Below are positions 1-11,800 of a stretch of DNA of 64,000 nt, piece after piece; within the stretch, counting starts at the first letter, position 1, and every line of letters starts with the position of its first letter. The translations under genes were made by a program, and so were the position numbers. The stretch comes from Spirogloea muscicola (taxonomy: Eukaryota; Streptophyta; Zygnematophyceae; Spirogloeales; Spirogloeaceae): NCBI GenBank assembly GCA_009602725.1, contig WELB01000026.1:573769-637768 (forward strand), given 5' to 3'. Under the pieces are notes generated by a model that made no database searches, was not told where the DNA came from, and saw nothing but the letters and a program-made list of their open reading frames with translations.

Positions 1-465
1 GGGATGCTTGCTTGGGGACAAGCACAGAGGCAGCGATTTGAAGCTTAGGTGTCAGCGGTGGGGCTGTAAAGATAGCGGAATTTAGAGATCTTGCAGGATG
101 TCATTACTAGGTCTTTGGCTCAAGCTGTTGCACGCATCAAAGTCTATGAATCTGTATACTTGCAATTCAGGGTAGCCGGCTAGAGATAGTGGGCTTTTGT
201 AAGGACCCTGCCGCTATGATTTTACCGGGCTTTTGTTGCTGGAGTGGAATTTGGCTTATTCCCTCTGCTTGCTCAGCTTTGAGCAGGTGTTCTTGGGCAG
301 CCAAAATCCGAGCTGTTCTTGGGCAGCTTCACACCGACCTGGCTTGCCTCAGATTGTCAAACCTGTGCACACGCCATGTACTGCTATGCGTGCCCTCTGA
401 GTCAGTTGAAACTGGCCCAGGTTAGTGATGCTGACATCGGCATTGATTAGTGGTCTTCATTGCAG

Positions 466-1496
466 AAGGCGACCGTCTTCACCGACCAGGTCCATTGTCA
501 AGTATTCCATGGCCACTGAGCAGGATACGAAGCTGGTGGAGTCTGAGGATGTCCCGGGCATGATAGAGAAGACCGGTCCTTTGGAAGCAAGTGACATATC
601 TCGTGCAGACGAGATTGGGGGAAAGCCTAACCAGGTTCTGTCAACCTAAACCCTGAGCAAGACGACAGTTCAAGCGATCGTGTATTGGTAATTAAAAAAG
701 ATAAACAGGAATGATGAGCAGATGCATATTGAGGATGTTCGTTGAGCCGAGCTTCAGCTCCCAAATTGGCTAATGCCTGCTGGACTCATTAAGCCTTGCA
801 GCCTTGTCAATAGCAATAAGTAGAACCTTTGCTTGCTCTGCGAGTGAGATGTTTGCAGAGGACAATGCTGTATTTCACAACATACAGGTGCTGCAAGCAC
901 TGGGTTAAAGTGGTCGTAGTTTCCTCATGAGATGCAGTTGAAGGAAATTGATGGCAAGCCCATCAGCATTCAAGACGCAAAGGAGGTGCAGCAGTCAGAG
1001 GAGGCAGCAGGGCACCCTACGGGCAAAGGAAGTCTTCCGGCCAGAATGCAGGTAAGCCCTGTATAAGTGTATTCTTATTCCAAGCAAATAGGCTATCCCC
1101 TTTTGCCCTTCTGCCCTTCTGCCCTTGACTGAGAGTTTAGCTAGCAATATCAGCGTTACTGGTAAAGCTGACAGATTTGCGTTTGCATTCCATGCTCATG
1201 TGATTTTCTTGATTAGAGCTTTGGCAGTTGAAATGGTTAGGACGATGTCGGGGGTTTAAGTCCCAGGGTTTCCAAATTATTCTCTCTGGATTACAAGGTG
1301 GATACAGTACCATGATTCAAACGTCGGAATGTTGCTGCAGGCTGCAGCTGCAGTGAATCTGCGTGAAGGTATAGTGCCGCCAATTGGCACGAAGAACGTC
1401 GGCACCGAGAGGGGTGTTATCAGTGGTCACCAGGCAGACTTGGTAAACAAGCAGAAGTCAGCCAGTGGCTCCAGGGAGGAAAAGACAAGGACGTGA
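466..1496 (+). CDS. SMP-domain (LEA_5/D-34 type) protein, 5' part missing
   Basis: Three exons join in frame: 466-634, 938-1051 and 1341-1496 (TGA at 1494-1496), each flanked by AG and GT. The second and third exons read IDGKPISIQDAKEVQQSEE, then GKGSLPARMQ|AAAAVNLR. That has the shape of the seed-maturation-protein (SMP) repeat: G.P....DA..VQ..E...TG, a small basic turn, then AAA..N.R. The first exon is acidic and hydrophilic and may hold a degenerate first repeat. The exon at 466 begins one base into a codon, so at least one more exon lies upstream; GC content and open frames in 1-420 do not fix it. SMP proteins are small, hydrophilic and desiccation-associated; that role is family knowledge. 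It could be an unrelated hydrophilic protein if the repeat similarity is chance. Confidence 0.5.
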
Positions 1497-2122
1497 AATG
1501 CACACAACCTTGGCGGCACGGCACAAGTGGTACATGAGAATTTGGCATTCGGCAGAACTCGAGAAATAGCATCTCTTCTGCTCGTTCGGTTGTTTACTAT
1601 TGCTTAGGCCCTCAGCAGCAACTCTGAATGACAATGAGAGTTATGCTTTCTGTTTGGCAGCTCCATGCTACATTGCTCATCAAAGATCAAGGAAATTGCT
1701 GTCACCCATCTTACTTGCAATATGAGTAGAGTGCTTCATGTGAGGTACTAGATGCAAGCAAGCACAGCAACCTTGTCAACGTCGAATTCAGCCCTTGGGC
1801 AACATCATCTTGAAAGCCCTACCTCGTCTTTGTAGTGCAGCACAGGTGTCAGGACCGTCTAGATTGATGTACAACGTGCCCACTCTGGTCAGCTATGACG
1901 ATATCTACCAGCTTGCAAGCCATCAATGCTTTTTAACTGAAAGAGAGGCGCAATCTGCACCACAAAGAGCTGTCTTCATATGCTATGCCGAGCTTTCTTT
2001 GAGAGCAGTGGCAACACAATGGGCTGTCAAGAGAGGTCAGGGTAACAAGAGAGTCGTCCACACAAACTTCAGATCCGCATGTGAGGCCTTGCAGCTGGCT
2101 GCCTTCCTGCAGGCTGTCGTAC

Positions 2123-3671
2123 TTGAAGCGCCAGCAACATTGACAGTGCTCCTACAACATTGATAACTCCGAGCTGCACAAGAGGCAGTACACACCGTGT
2201 ACAACGCTCTGAGGAATACATGTCACACTTTCTGCAGGTTGCTGCCTCCTGCCTTGCGTACTACCAGTCCTTCTGCCTTCTGAAAGCACCTGCAATATAA
2301 GCTTTGGCAACAAAAGTTTGGAAGCTATTAAGCACTAATAGTTACTTACAATCAGAAGGGTTTGCTGGACAGCTTGGAAGCCAACAAGGCCAGCAAACGC
2401 AACGAAGAGCACCTGGTATCAGAATCATCAATAGCCCTTTCAAAATTTCAGCACATGCACAAGGACACAATACAATTGCAGCAAGGAATGTATTCGTGAC
2501 GATCAACCAGGGACAGCACCTTCACAACGTGCTCTATCAAGTCAATAAATTACTGATCACTGAGATCACTGATCCACAAGCTTGGCCCAAAGAACATGCT
2601 CACTTAGACTGCAGCTCTTGAGCTCATACTAGAGAAGCAGAGTAGCACACATTGCTCGACCAATGACAGTCGGCTTACAGATAGATGCCTTCACACTGCA
2701 CTCTTGAGAAATCATGAGGACTCAAACTTTTGGCCCTGCGTTTGTAACACGCTGACATAGTCTTAAAATCTGCAGAACAAGCTTATACCAAAGAAGCACA
2801 AGAATACTCACTGCTCGACCAATCACAGTTGATATGTAGAAGCCATCAACACCCAGCCCCAGCACGTCCCCAGCTGCAGCACCAATGTAGTAGCAGCCAA
2901 AGAGCTGACCAGAGAAGGGCAAACATCAGTCTACAGGACTGAGCTCGAACAGCATGGCCACTCTCTCAAGCAGATGCTTGAGAGAGTGGCTGTGAGAGAG
3001 TGCTGTGATATTAAACCCAAGATACCCATTTGTTGTAACTGTCAATCAAAGACAACAAGCCTGCCAGTTGGATGAGCGCATGCAGCCCCAAATACGAGGA
3101 GCCATTGGCAGGGAGCTAGCATCTATCCAGATCAACAAAAGCAGGTGACAAAATGGGCCGCGATCGCACCACCATCAGTACAGCAAAGACCTGGACCCAG
3201 CCGATGGCGATGGTGCTCCAATCAAAGAGAAGTCCTGCCATGAAAGAGAGGCATTATCAATTGGCCTTTCTGTGACTGGCTTATAGCTGAAATCGAACAG
3301 CCTCTGTCAGCAAGCGACAGCTATGCTTTGAGCAAATCAGGAAAATAAGTTGCAAAGACACGCACGACGAACGGCATCAGCATACAAGATACATCCCTCG
3401 TTAAGATAAGGGCATCAATAGTTATGTTCAGTCATCACATACCAAAGCTCCACGCCGGGGCGCAGAAGGTCACAATGCCGGCGGCGGCAATGTAGATGCC
3501 GGTCAGCAGCGCAGCGCGGGCAGGGCGGAAGGACCGGGATGCGGTGGGCTTCAGCTGTCCCAGAAGCAGCTTCCAGATCCGCGCGAGCGGCGCCTCCAGT
3601 CTGTCGCCGTCGTCTGCGCCTCTCTCCGCTGGAGACGCTGGCAAGATGCTGCCGGACATTGCAGACTGCAT
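2123..3671 (-). CDS. Multi-pass membrane protein, unidentified
   Basis: Five exons read in frame on the minus strand: 3671-3443, 3234-3191, 2904-2812, 2412-2350 and 2173-2123. The start is ATG at 3671 (an in-frame alternative lies at 3791). The N-terminal 40 residues are Ser/Ala/Arg rich and could be a plastid transit peptide. Hydrophobic segments follow: ALLTGIYIAAAGIVTFCAPAW in exon 1 (start of exon 1's end), LFGCYYIGAAAGDVLG in exon 3, VLFVAFAGLVGF in exon 4 and GVINVVGALSMLLAL in exon 5, so about four membrane spans. The last exon below 2123 is not resolved; two acceptors near 1820-1835 give different short tails. I do not recognise the family. The exon 3 pattern FG.YY.GAA.GD..G....FY.STVIGR may help a search. 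Confidence 0.55.
2957..2990. repeat. Perfect 15-bp hairpin, 4-nt loop
   Basis: GCCACTCTCTCAAGC (2957-2971) is followed by AGAT and then its exact reverse complement (2976-2990). It lies in the intron between the second and third exons of the membrane-protein gene. The stem is too short for a typical miRNA precursor and too perfect for chance to be the obvious explanation. Confidence 0.8.
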
Positions 3672-3935
3672 GCGAGTGTCAGGCACTCTCTGACGCCACA
3701 ACCAGCGTGGCAGCACGAAACGAGTCAAGCGCGCAGCTCCAGACTGCACGAATGCAAGGCATCCACCTTCATGGCTTTGGCAAAAGAGCAAGTTCCGCCA
3801 AAAGGGGCAAGGCTTGAGGCTGATGGGCTGACATCTGAGGCCTAGAAGTCGACATTATCAACCAGATTTGGAGACTGAACCTCAGGGCTCAGTGACTGTC
3901 AGTGAGGTACAGACGTCAGGGAGCTGTGCTGTAGC

Positions 3936-4859
3936 TCACGTGATGGTGCCCTCCTCGGAGATGGCCGCCACCTCCGGATGCAGCTCACCGGCGCCGCTGA
4001 GCCACTCCGGGCCCAGGGCCTGCTCGCTCGCGATGGCTATGCGGCGCGGATCCATGACCAGTGCGGCGACGACTGCGTCACGGTCGCCGTCTGCGCCCGC
4101 GTGCACCTCGCCCCGCAGCCGGCCGAAGACGACGACGTCGCCGGCGGCGAAGATGCGGGCGCCCTGGTTCACGTCCCCATACACCTGGCAGCCGAGAAGA
4201 CGCGCTAGACGCGGCCAGGCGCCGTGGCCGAGCATCACACTCAGATACTCCCTACTTGTTAAATAAGTCAACGGCACGACGACGTAGCCCGCTACACATG
4301 CATTGCCATCATACTCAGCACAGGCAGCACAACTGAGTCTCTCCTGTAACAGAAGTCCCTTCCCGCGGTAACAAGCTAAGTCAAGCAGAGCTGCATGATC
4401 AAAGCCGAGCAACAATGGCCGACTATTGAAAGTCCGTGCTACTAGGCACAAAGCGCGCTTCTGTGGACTATGGATGAATTGACAATGGCGCAGGGTTTAG
4501 GGTTATGGGTTAGGGTTTCGACAGGGGCAAGCGCGTGGAGCTAGCCCGCCGTTCTGATGGCCGATGTCTCAGTGGCTGCGCTCTGGCCTGGCAGCCACAG
4601 AGCTGCCGGACCAGCTGAGGCGGCGGCGAAGGGGGAGCAGTCTCACCACGACGGCGCCCGGGCTGCGGACCTCCTCGTCCTGCCGCAGCGTGCTGCGCAC
4701 GTAGAGCGCCGGGCGGCCCTTGGCGTCCAGCTTGGCGCCGCTGAGCCACGACGCCGCCACCGCCTTCAGGCGCTCCTCCGCGGCGGCGGCGTCGTCGCCG
4801 TCGCCGTCGCCGGCGAGGGAGCCGGCGGGCCCTGCGGGTGTCGACGCTTCGGAGGCTGC
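3936..4859 (-). CDS. minC: Septum site-determining protein MinC, plastid type (C-terminal part)
   Basis: Two exons are visible on the minus strand: from the gap edge at 4859 to 4647, and 4184-3936 (stop at 3936-3938). They join in frame as RSPGAVV|VYGDVNQGARI. This is the MinC C-terminal beta-helix: an RSTLRQDEEVRSPG turn, then GDVNQGA, AAGDVVVFGRLRG, VHAGADGD and a DPRRIAIA strand. In bacteria this domain binds MinD and FtsZ and blocks Z-ring assembly away from mid-cell; a nuclear copy would act in positioning plastid division. Upstream of the beta-helix is an acidic Ala-rich linker. The N-terminal domain and any transit peptide fall in or beyond the N run. It is divergent from the IGPS gene. 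The C-terminal domain is intact by eye. Confidence 0.85.
4493..4519. repeat. Short interstitial telomere-like tract (TTTAGGG type)
   Basis: The stretch contains GGGTTTAGGG, GGGTTA and GGGTTTC in tandem, degenerate copies of the plant-type telomere unit. It lies in the intron between the two visible minC exons. Such telo-box sequences also occur in plant promoters and UTRs. Confidence 0.6.
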
Positions 4860-5213
4860 NNNNNNNNNNNNNNNNNNNNNNNNNNNNNNNNNNNNNNNNN
4901 NNNNNNNNNNNNNNNNNNNNNNNNNNNNNNNNNNNNNNNNNNNNNNNNNNNNNNNNNNNNNNNNNNNNNNNNNNNNNNNNNNNNNNNNNNNNNNNNNNNN
5001 NNNNNNNNNNNNNNNNNNNNNNNNNNNNNNNNNNNNNNNNNNNNNNNNNNNNNNNNNNNNNNNNNNNNNNNNNNNNNNNNNNNNNNNNNNNNNNNNNNNN
5101 NNNNNNNNNNNNNNNNNNNNNNNNNNNNNNNNNNNNNNNNNNNNNNNNNNNNNNNNNNNNNNNNNNNNNNNNNNNNNNNNNNNNNNNNNNNNNNNNNNNN
5201 NNNNNNNNNNNNN
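4860..5213. other. Assembly gap (N run)
   Basis: All bases are N for 354 positions. The gap hides the 5' exons of minC and the first coding segment, including any transit peptide, of the IGPS gene. All open frames reported across it are artefacts. Confidence 0.95.
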
Positions 5214-5336
<123 letters not shown>

Positions 5337-5349
5337 CTCCGACGCGGCC

Positions 5350-8246
5350 ATGGCGGCGCGCGGCGTGGCGGTGCGGCGGCGGCCGCCGGCGGGCCCGCCG
5401 TCGCACATGGTCGGGCCCTTCCAGTTCCGCATCGACGGCGAGGACAACCTGCCGCGCAACATCCTGGAGGAGATCGTCTGGAACAAGGTCCGGCACCATC
5501 GCCCTGGCGCTCGTAGGCCACCTGCCATGGCACGGCACTCCAGGCCCCCTGGCACTACAGCGGATCCCGCAACAAGCAGGTCCAGCCGGTGATTTACTAC
5601 AGCACAGCAAAGCGGCCCCAAGTGTGGTGTCGGACTGGTGGCAAGAGCCGGGCAGCGGCCGCTGCGCCCGAAAGCCGCACCCACCATGGCAATTTCACCG
5701 TCCTGATTGCCGCGGCTGGGGGTGATCGGGGATCGCCCTGTGCCACGAACCTTCTCTGCCAGTAGTCAGGCAGCGCTCGACTAGTGCAAGTGGCAGGAGC
5801 TCAGCTGGCACACCGACCCATGGTAGAGATTGGCAGAAGCATTGGAGATTCGCCAGCAGCCTGCGACAGCAATAACTCGTGAAGTCGTCATTACTTCCTG
5901 ACCCAGTGTTCGCGTGGCTTGCCTAGCTAAAATGCCCACGGGCACTAGCGGCCTGCCGCAGGACAAGGAGGTAGACGCGATGAAGGAGAAGATGCCGCTG
6001 AGCACGCTGCTACGGGGGATGGACGGCCTGCCGCCGACGCGCGACTTCGCGGGCACGTTGCGCTCGCGCGCCGCGGAGACGGGCGTGCCCGGCCTCATCG
6101 CAGAGGTCAAGAAGGCATCGCCCAGCCGGGGCGTTATTCAGCCCAACTTTGATCACGTGAGCGCCTTTGTTTCCAAGCTCCGCATTGCTTCGCTTACTTG
6201 CTGGAAGAACAGTGCCCACAGTAAGCTAAGGTCCTTCATGTCAGATCCCCAGCGTGGAGTCCTCTCTAGAGTTGCCTTTGGCACATCACCAGACAAAGCT
6301 CCTGGCTTAGGCGTCCTCGCTGTCGTCTTTGCCAATGAATGTAGGTGAAGATAGCGAAGGCATACGAGAGAGGAGGTGCGGCATGCCTGAGCGTCCTCAC
6401 AGACTCCAAGTACTTCCAGGTAGGTCTGGCCTCCTCAACCCCTCACCATGGTGGCCAACATACTGTAGTTCCAGCTCTAGGTCCAACTCATTTGCATCGT
6501 TTGCATATACGAGGCTCTTCGTCACGCTCAGAGCTTCTACGCAGCCTGTTGTGAGCTCTCCTGCAATGTCATCTTAGAGAAGGTGAAGTGCGTCATACCT
6601 GAGGTTGCATGTTAGTTGGTGGATATGGCGGCTGGCAGGGAAGCTTTGAGAACCTGAAGGAGATTCGAGCAGCAGGTGTGCAGGTACGCTAAGGGCAAAC
6701 CCTACTTGAAGTGCAAGTTAGCTGAAATGTATGGTACGCAATCATGTTCTTGTGTGGAGCTTTACCCCATCTGTGATCACCACACTAAAGCTGCTGCACT
6801 GGAGACAGACACACAAGAATCTGATGTTCGTGAGCTTTAGCTTGAAGTCTAGCCCCAGAGCCAGAAGCAAGGGAAAGTGTGTAGCAATGCGAGGAGTTAC
6901 ACGAGGAGCCCAAGTGGCTTCACCTGGTAACTGACCCGCTCCAGTGCCTGCAGTGCCCGTTGCTGTGCAAGGAGTTCATCATCGACGCCTGGCAGCTCCA
7001 CTTCGCACGGCTTAAGGGCGCCGACGCCGTGCTGCTCATTGCGGCCGTGCTGCCTGATGCTGATCTCAAGTACATGAGCCAGATCTGCAAGTTCCTCGGC
7101 CTCACACCCCTCATTGAGGTAGCCCATGTAGTGGCAACAATGCCGCTATCTGAAGATCCAATGCTTGTGGCTTGCTTGCTTCCCGGTTGCTAGTAGCAGG
7201 TCTCTGCGCAGGGCGCCTGCTCGTCCTTCGCTTGAGCCACTGGCCATGTGTGATGCTTATATTCAGGTGCACACGCCGCTCGAGATGGACAGGGTCCTTG
7301 GCCTTCCCAGCGTGGCCATGATTGGAATCAATAACCGAGACCTGGGTGAGGCAATTTGCACCCAAAATGTTGTCAGCATTTCTGAAGGAGAGATGACAAT
7401 CTAGCAGGAATATGTGTTTGCACTACCTCAGTGGCCCCATCAGGGTTCTTCAATTTTTCTGCACAAACTGGAGAGTGTTATGAGATGACGTAGTGATATG
7501 AGAAAGGATGGGACAATCTTAACATCGTTCATTTGCTTCTCTAGGTCTTTATCTTACAACTAAATACCCTTACTGCATTTTATGCAGGTACCTTCAAGGT
7601 GGACATCGGCAACACAGTAAGTCTCTTGAGTGGTGATCGTGGCAAGAAAATTCGAGACAGAGGCATCCTTGTGAGCACTCAGTCCAACGACTTGCAGCAG
7701 CTTCGCATTGACGTTAAATGTGGCTAAAGCTGTCAGGTCTTACTCGAAGAGTTTTCATATCAATTGATATGATCATGAGCTCCTCCACACATGATCGACT
7801 GCTGGCCATCTTTGGTTTGATTCCTGCGAGCTACACATCCGTCACAGGTCGTTGGGGAGTCTGGCCTGTTCACTCCAGAGGACATCGCCACTGTTCAACA
7901 GGCTGGATGCGAAGCGGTACATGCTACCCTTTGTCTTCGACATAGCACGTTATATCATTTACTTATCTGCCAAAAGGCAGAAGTCAGAAGGACCACACTG
8001 CAAGGCTTACGTTACAGACAGACTGGCACCAGTACCTTTTGCAGCCGTCTCACAGGGATATGTCGCTGTTGCAGCTCAAACATCTCGAGCATGCTCCATC
8101 AGCTGATATTTTTCGTCCCACAGGTCCTGGTTGGGGAGTCGCTGGTGAAGCAGGATGATCCGGCCATGGGTATAGCAGGCCTCTTTGGGAAAGACATCTC
8201 CCGGACAGCGGCGTTTGAGCATGGGGTGCAAGCTGCAGTCACATGA
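5350..8246 (+). CDS. Indole-3-glycerol-phosphate synthase, plastid (5' end in gap)
   Basis: Catalyses ring closure of CdRP to indole-3-glycerol phosphate in tryptophan synthesis, in plastids of green plants. Exons joining in frame: (5350)-5487, 5962-6156, 6345-6419, 6639-6683, 6954-7118, 7267-7345, 7588-7670, 7848-7916, 8124-8246 (TGA 8244-8246). The N-terminus has the plant signature [11 protein letters not shown]...[12 protein letters not shown]. Family motifs follow in order: [12 protein letters not shown] with the catalytic lysine region, [50 protein letters not shown] and [13 protein letters not shown]. All core (beta/alpha)8 motifs appear present. The ATG at 5350 is only the first seen; a transit peptide should lie upstream in the N run. 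Alternative start choices do not affect the call. Confidence 0.93.
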
Positions 8247-8477
8247 AGAGACGACAACAGGCGTTGCCCTCAAGCCAGCACGCAGGGCGGCCACCTGCGG
8301 AGGCTTCTCGTCAGCCAAGAGAGCCAGCTCTGTTGAGGCTTTGCCTTTACCTGTATTTGTAAATTTACTTGAATGTGCTCCTTTCCTTACGTATGAGCCG
8401 ATTATTTCAGAGGCAGACGTTTTGCAGCAGAACCAGTAAGGGGTCTTTGGCAGCCTTGAGTAGCAGGGCTGCTGTGG

Positions 8478-9113
8478 GTGGCAATGGCTGAAGCTAGGTT
8501 GTTCCAAGTGAAGGCAGCAAAGCCAAGCGCACGACAATTTTTAGGAGAATTGGCGGAGGCCTTTCGGACTGCTTATATAGCTAGGTACGTCTGCAACGTG
8601 CATCTAAGGGAATTGATGGCATCCTTGCAACAAGCATTGAAACCCTTGCAAAACCAGCGATTAGATTTGGACCGAAAGCAAGCGACTAGGTGTTACTTTC
8701 GGTCCAAAACGCTTGACTATCTGACAGTGGCAAGACCAGCAAGGAGGTTGCCTGATGTCACTTGGAAGGACATTCTACTGAACAACAAGCTCGTGCACAC
8801 AAGTCATAAGGCAGAGTGCAGGCTTAGTAGGGGCCTCCACCATAGGCTTGCAATGAACTACAACAGCAACGCGTCAAGAAGAATGTGCCGAGGCATGTGC
8901 CTGACGGTGGCTAAAATTGCTAGAGTGGAAGCGGCAAGCAGTGCACTGCCAACAGCTGTGTGCAAAGGCCCCAAAGCAGCAGGCCACTTGCTTGTAGTAT
9001 GTCTGCCAGAGGAACTGTGCCCAAATGTGCAGCCCATGATTGCAGCCCGGATCTTTAATGACGCCCCTCTTAAGAGGAACCTACTGACCCCATCCATAAC
9101 AAGTACCGATTGA
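8478..9113 (+). CDS. Hypothetical 211-aa open frame, doubtful
   Basis: This is the longest frame in the interval between the IGPS stop (8246) and the 3' end of the aminotransferase gene (9175). It is basic, with no signal peptide, membrane segment or motif I recognise. It runs unspliced in a region where all neighbouring genes are densely intronic, and it spans a 13-bp hairpin, so it may be chance or IGPS 3' flank. No function is assigned. Confidence 0.2.
   Translation: MAMAEARLFQVKAAKPSARQFLGELAEAFRTAYIARYVCNVHLRELMASLQQALKPLQNQRLDLDRKQATRCYFRSKTLDYLTVARPARRLPDVTWKDILLNNKLVHTSHKAECRLSRGLHHRLAMNYNSNASRRMCRGMCLTVAKIARVEAASSALPTAVCKGPKAAGHLLVVCLPEELCPNVQPMIAARIFNDAPLKRNLLTPSITSTD
8666..8708. 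repeat. 13-bp perfect inverted repeat, 17-nt loop
   Basis: TTTGGACCGAAAG at 8666-8678 pairs with CTTTCGGTCCAAA at 8696-8708. It lies in the interval between two convergent genes. It could be a foldback element remnant or an RNA hairpin; no flanking duplication was recognised. Confidence 0.8.
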
Positions 9114-9174
9114 CAAAGCCACCAAGGGAAGCAGCGCCGCTTTGATCAGTATTTCAAGTATATCCAACCCATTG

Positions 9175-11800
9175 TTACACTTCCAAAACCCAACCCATGT
9201 GGTCCTGGGACTTGCCAAGCTGCAAGTCCGTGAGCGCCGTGTACAGCTCTTGGGAGATGGGACCAACACCTCCACCGCCGTAATGCACACTGCCAAGAAA
9301 CATATATTCCAACAAGTGAGCAGCATCATGAGCAGGCAACATGTTGATCTGCACTTTGCAAAAGCTTCATCATGTGCTAAATTACAAGGTGGCTACAAAG
9401 TCAAAGACAAAACCTGAGCATTGCATAGCCCTTGACTTGTGGCATTACTTACACATCGTCTTTAAAGCTGACGCTGCCAACGGGGGATACAACCACAGCA
9501 GTGCCCGTGCAGAAGACCTCATCAGCCGCCAGCAGCTCGTCAACTGCTATTGGCTTCTCTGCAACCTGTTGCATGTTCACAATCCAAATGACTTGGTCAG
9601 GGAGGTACTATGCACTACTGGATCTCCGAAGGTAGTGTCACTTTCTGGCTCTTGATCAAGCAGGGTAGCTGAAGGTGCTATGAATGCAGCTGTTGACAGG
9701 CCAACACTGGCCAGCTTGCCAGTTGTGCACCTTGTAGCCGCGGCTGCTGGCGAGCTCCAGAATGCTTTTCCTCGTGATGCCAGGCAGTATCGTGCCTTTC
9801 ACTAGGTCAGGCGTGGCAACCTCCCCATCCTGCCAGATGTCAAACTGGTGTTATGGAGCTTCTTCCAACCCCACCTCCTTGAGGCTTGCCACTGTCAGTG
9901 ACGTAAGGCAACTCTGCATGACTGAGGACTCTCACATTGGTCCTACTAGAGACCCAGACCCTAACACCCTTTGTGCACGGTGGTTGACACTGTAAGGGTA
10001 ATGTACAGTCACTCTAGCTACTTGGAAGCTTTCAAGGTAGTCCTACAATGGACTCTGGTCCTAACAATTTTTAATGAGTATTAGAGCGGTAATCCTCATC
10101 ACATATTGATCAGACTGACTTGGTAGTACCTTCACAACGAAGATGTTGCAAGAAGAGACCTCCTCAATGTACCTATTCTCCACAACATCCAGGTAGACCA
10201 CATCTGAAAAGCCCTTGGCCTTGGCCTCCAGCTGGGTCCTCAGGACCTGGCAGAGTGACCAGCAACTGTCTCAGTCCAGTCTGACCTCATGCAAAACTTG
10301 CTCTGCTTCAATGAGGGCTGCCACTTGGGCTACAGCACCACGCTCAAGCTAAGAACGACTCAACTGGAGCGTAATTGCCGATAGTCTTGGCGGCGCCGGT
10401 GCCGCCGGGCGCTGCCCGGTGGTATGTCTCCTCCACCTTGAGGACGATCGGTGTCAGGCTCCCACCCTATGATGCCATCCACACACAGACTGCCTCAGCA
10501 CCCAAAGAAACGATGACATATTCACAACAGCAACAGGAGCAGCAGCCTCACTACTTCCCGCCAATGTGCTTAGGGGAAGAGGCTGGTGAGAAGAGCACTA
10601 GGGGCTGAGCTCACACAGCATTGTCAATTGAGGCTCACCCGAAAGTAATTGCCTACAGGGGAGCAGTACACGAGGAAGGTGTACTCGGGCGCGGGTCCAA
10701 GGCCCAAGATGGGACCACTCCCAATCAACAGCGGCCGCACATACAGTGAGCCCTTGCCCGGCGGCGGTACCTACACCGCTTCCCAAGCAATGTCAGTGTC
10801 TGGGCAATCGTTGAAGTGGTCAAGTTGGTCCGCTTTTCGCCAGCCTCCTCAAATATGCAACCTAGCACTACGATCAAGCAGTTGAGCATAGCAGCTGAGA
10901 AAGATGGCCGTCCATTAAGGGCCAGTCTGTCCCACCCATCGCTCGTTGGCGCGAATAGTTTGCCTGACAGCCTCCACAAAGGCGTCCACGGATGGTGCAG
11001 GCATGCTCATGCGGTCGGCACTTGCAATCATGCGCTCCGCGTTCTGGTTGGGCCGAAACGTGAGCAACCGCCCGTCGGCCGCACGGTACGCCTTGAGACC
11101 CTCGAAAACGCCCTGCAGCCAGACGAAGAAAACATGATCGCTCTTCATCACCACTGCCACTATAGTGGCTTCATGGACAGAAGAAGGCCAGTGGCAGCAG
11201 GAGAGAGAGAGAGGGTGTCAGGAGGAGAAGAGCGCCGCCAGTCTCGAGCAGCTGCCGCACCTGACCATAATTGAGCACGCCGGCGGACGGGCTGAGCTCC
11301 AGGTTGCCAAAGGGCAGTAGCCGGCCGGGCTGCCACTCACCGCCGCGCTCGCACGTCATCGAGAACATGGCGTCCGTGGCGATCAGACCAAACTCAATGT
11401 GATCCCAGTCGATGCTCGCCAGCGGCGTCACGCTGTCCGCCTGGTCGCTGCAGTAGCGACACCAGCAGATGACGGCCTGAAGCTACCACTCAGAAGTAAA
11501 GTACACTAAGTGACCAACATGAAAGCAAACCAGTAGAATGCTTGCCAAAAACGTGACGAAAAGCGGCGTACCTCTGAGGAGCCGCCACGGCGGCCTCGAC
11601 GGCAGCCACTGGCCGCCTCCGGGGAGCCTCATGGACCTGACAAGCGCAACCCTTGGCAGTTTTGGGGCTCCCGCTGCGATGACCACAGGCAGCAGCAGCA
11701 GAGGTACAACCGACAGCGGTGGCGACGGCTACGACCGGACTTGCTTAACGGCAGGGCGGCCGACAGCGAACGGCGGCGGCTTTCGCCTCGGAGGCGCCAT
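9175..11800 (-). CDS. Branched-chain amino acid aminotransferase, plant type
   Basis: A PLP enzyme of fold type IV that transaminates Leu, Ile and Val. Exons that read in frame (minus strand): 11447-11261, 11112-10936, 10770-10639, 10466-10365, 10246-10130, 9829-9731, 9565-9453 and 9289-9175 (TAA 9175-9177). An upstream exon ends at 11572, and the first ATG candidate is at 11800; this 5' part, probably a targeting peptide, is not resolved. Signatures: [44 protein letters not shown], the GSLYVRPLL strand, [14 protein letters not shown] with the PLP lysine, [24 protein letters not shown] and [17 protein letters not shown]. The C-terminal half and PLP-binding region look complete. Confidence 0.93.

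Noticed and set aside
1795-2621. Plus-strand frames of 122 and 105 aa
   Set aside because: They are antisense to exons of the minus-strand membrane protein, which have splice sites and hydrophobic segments.
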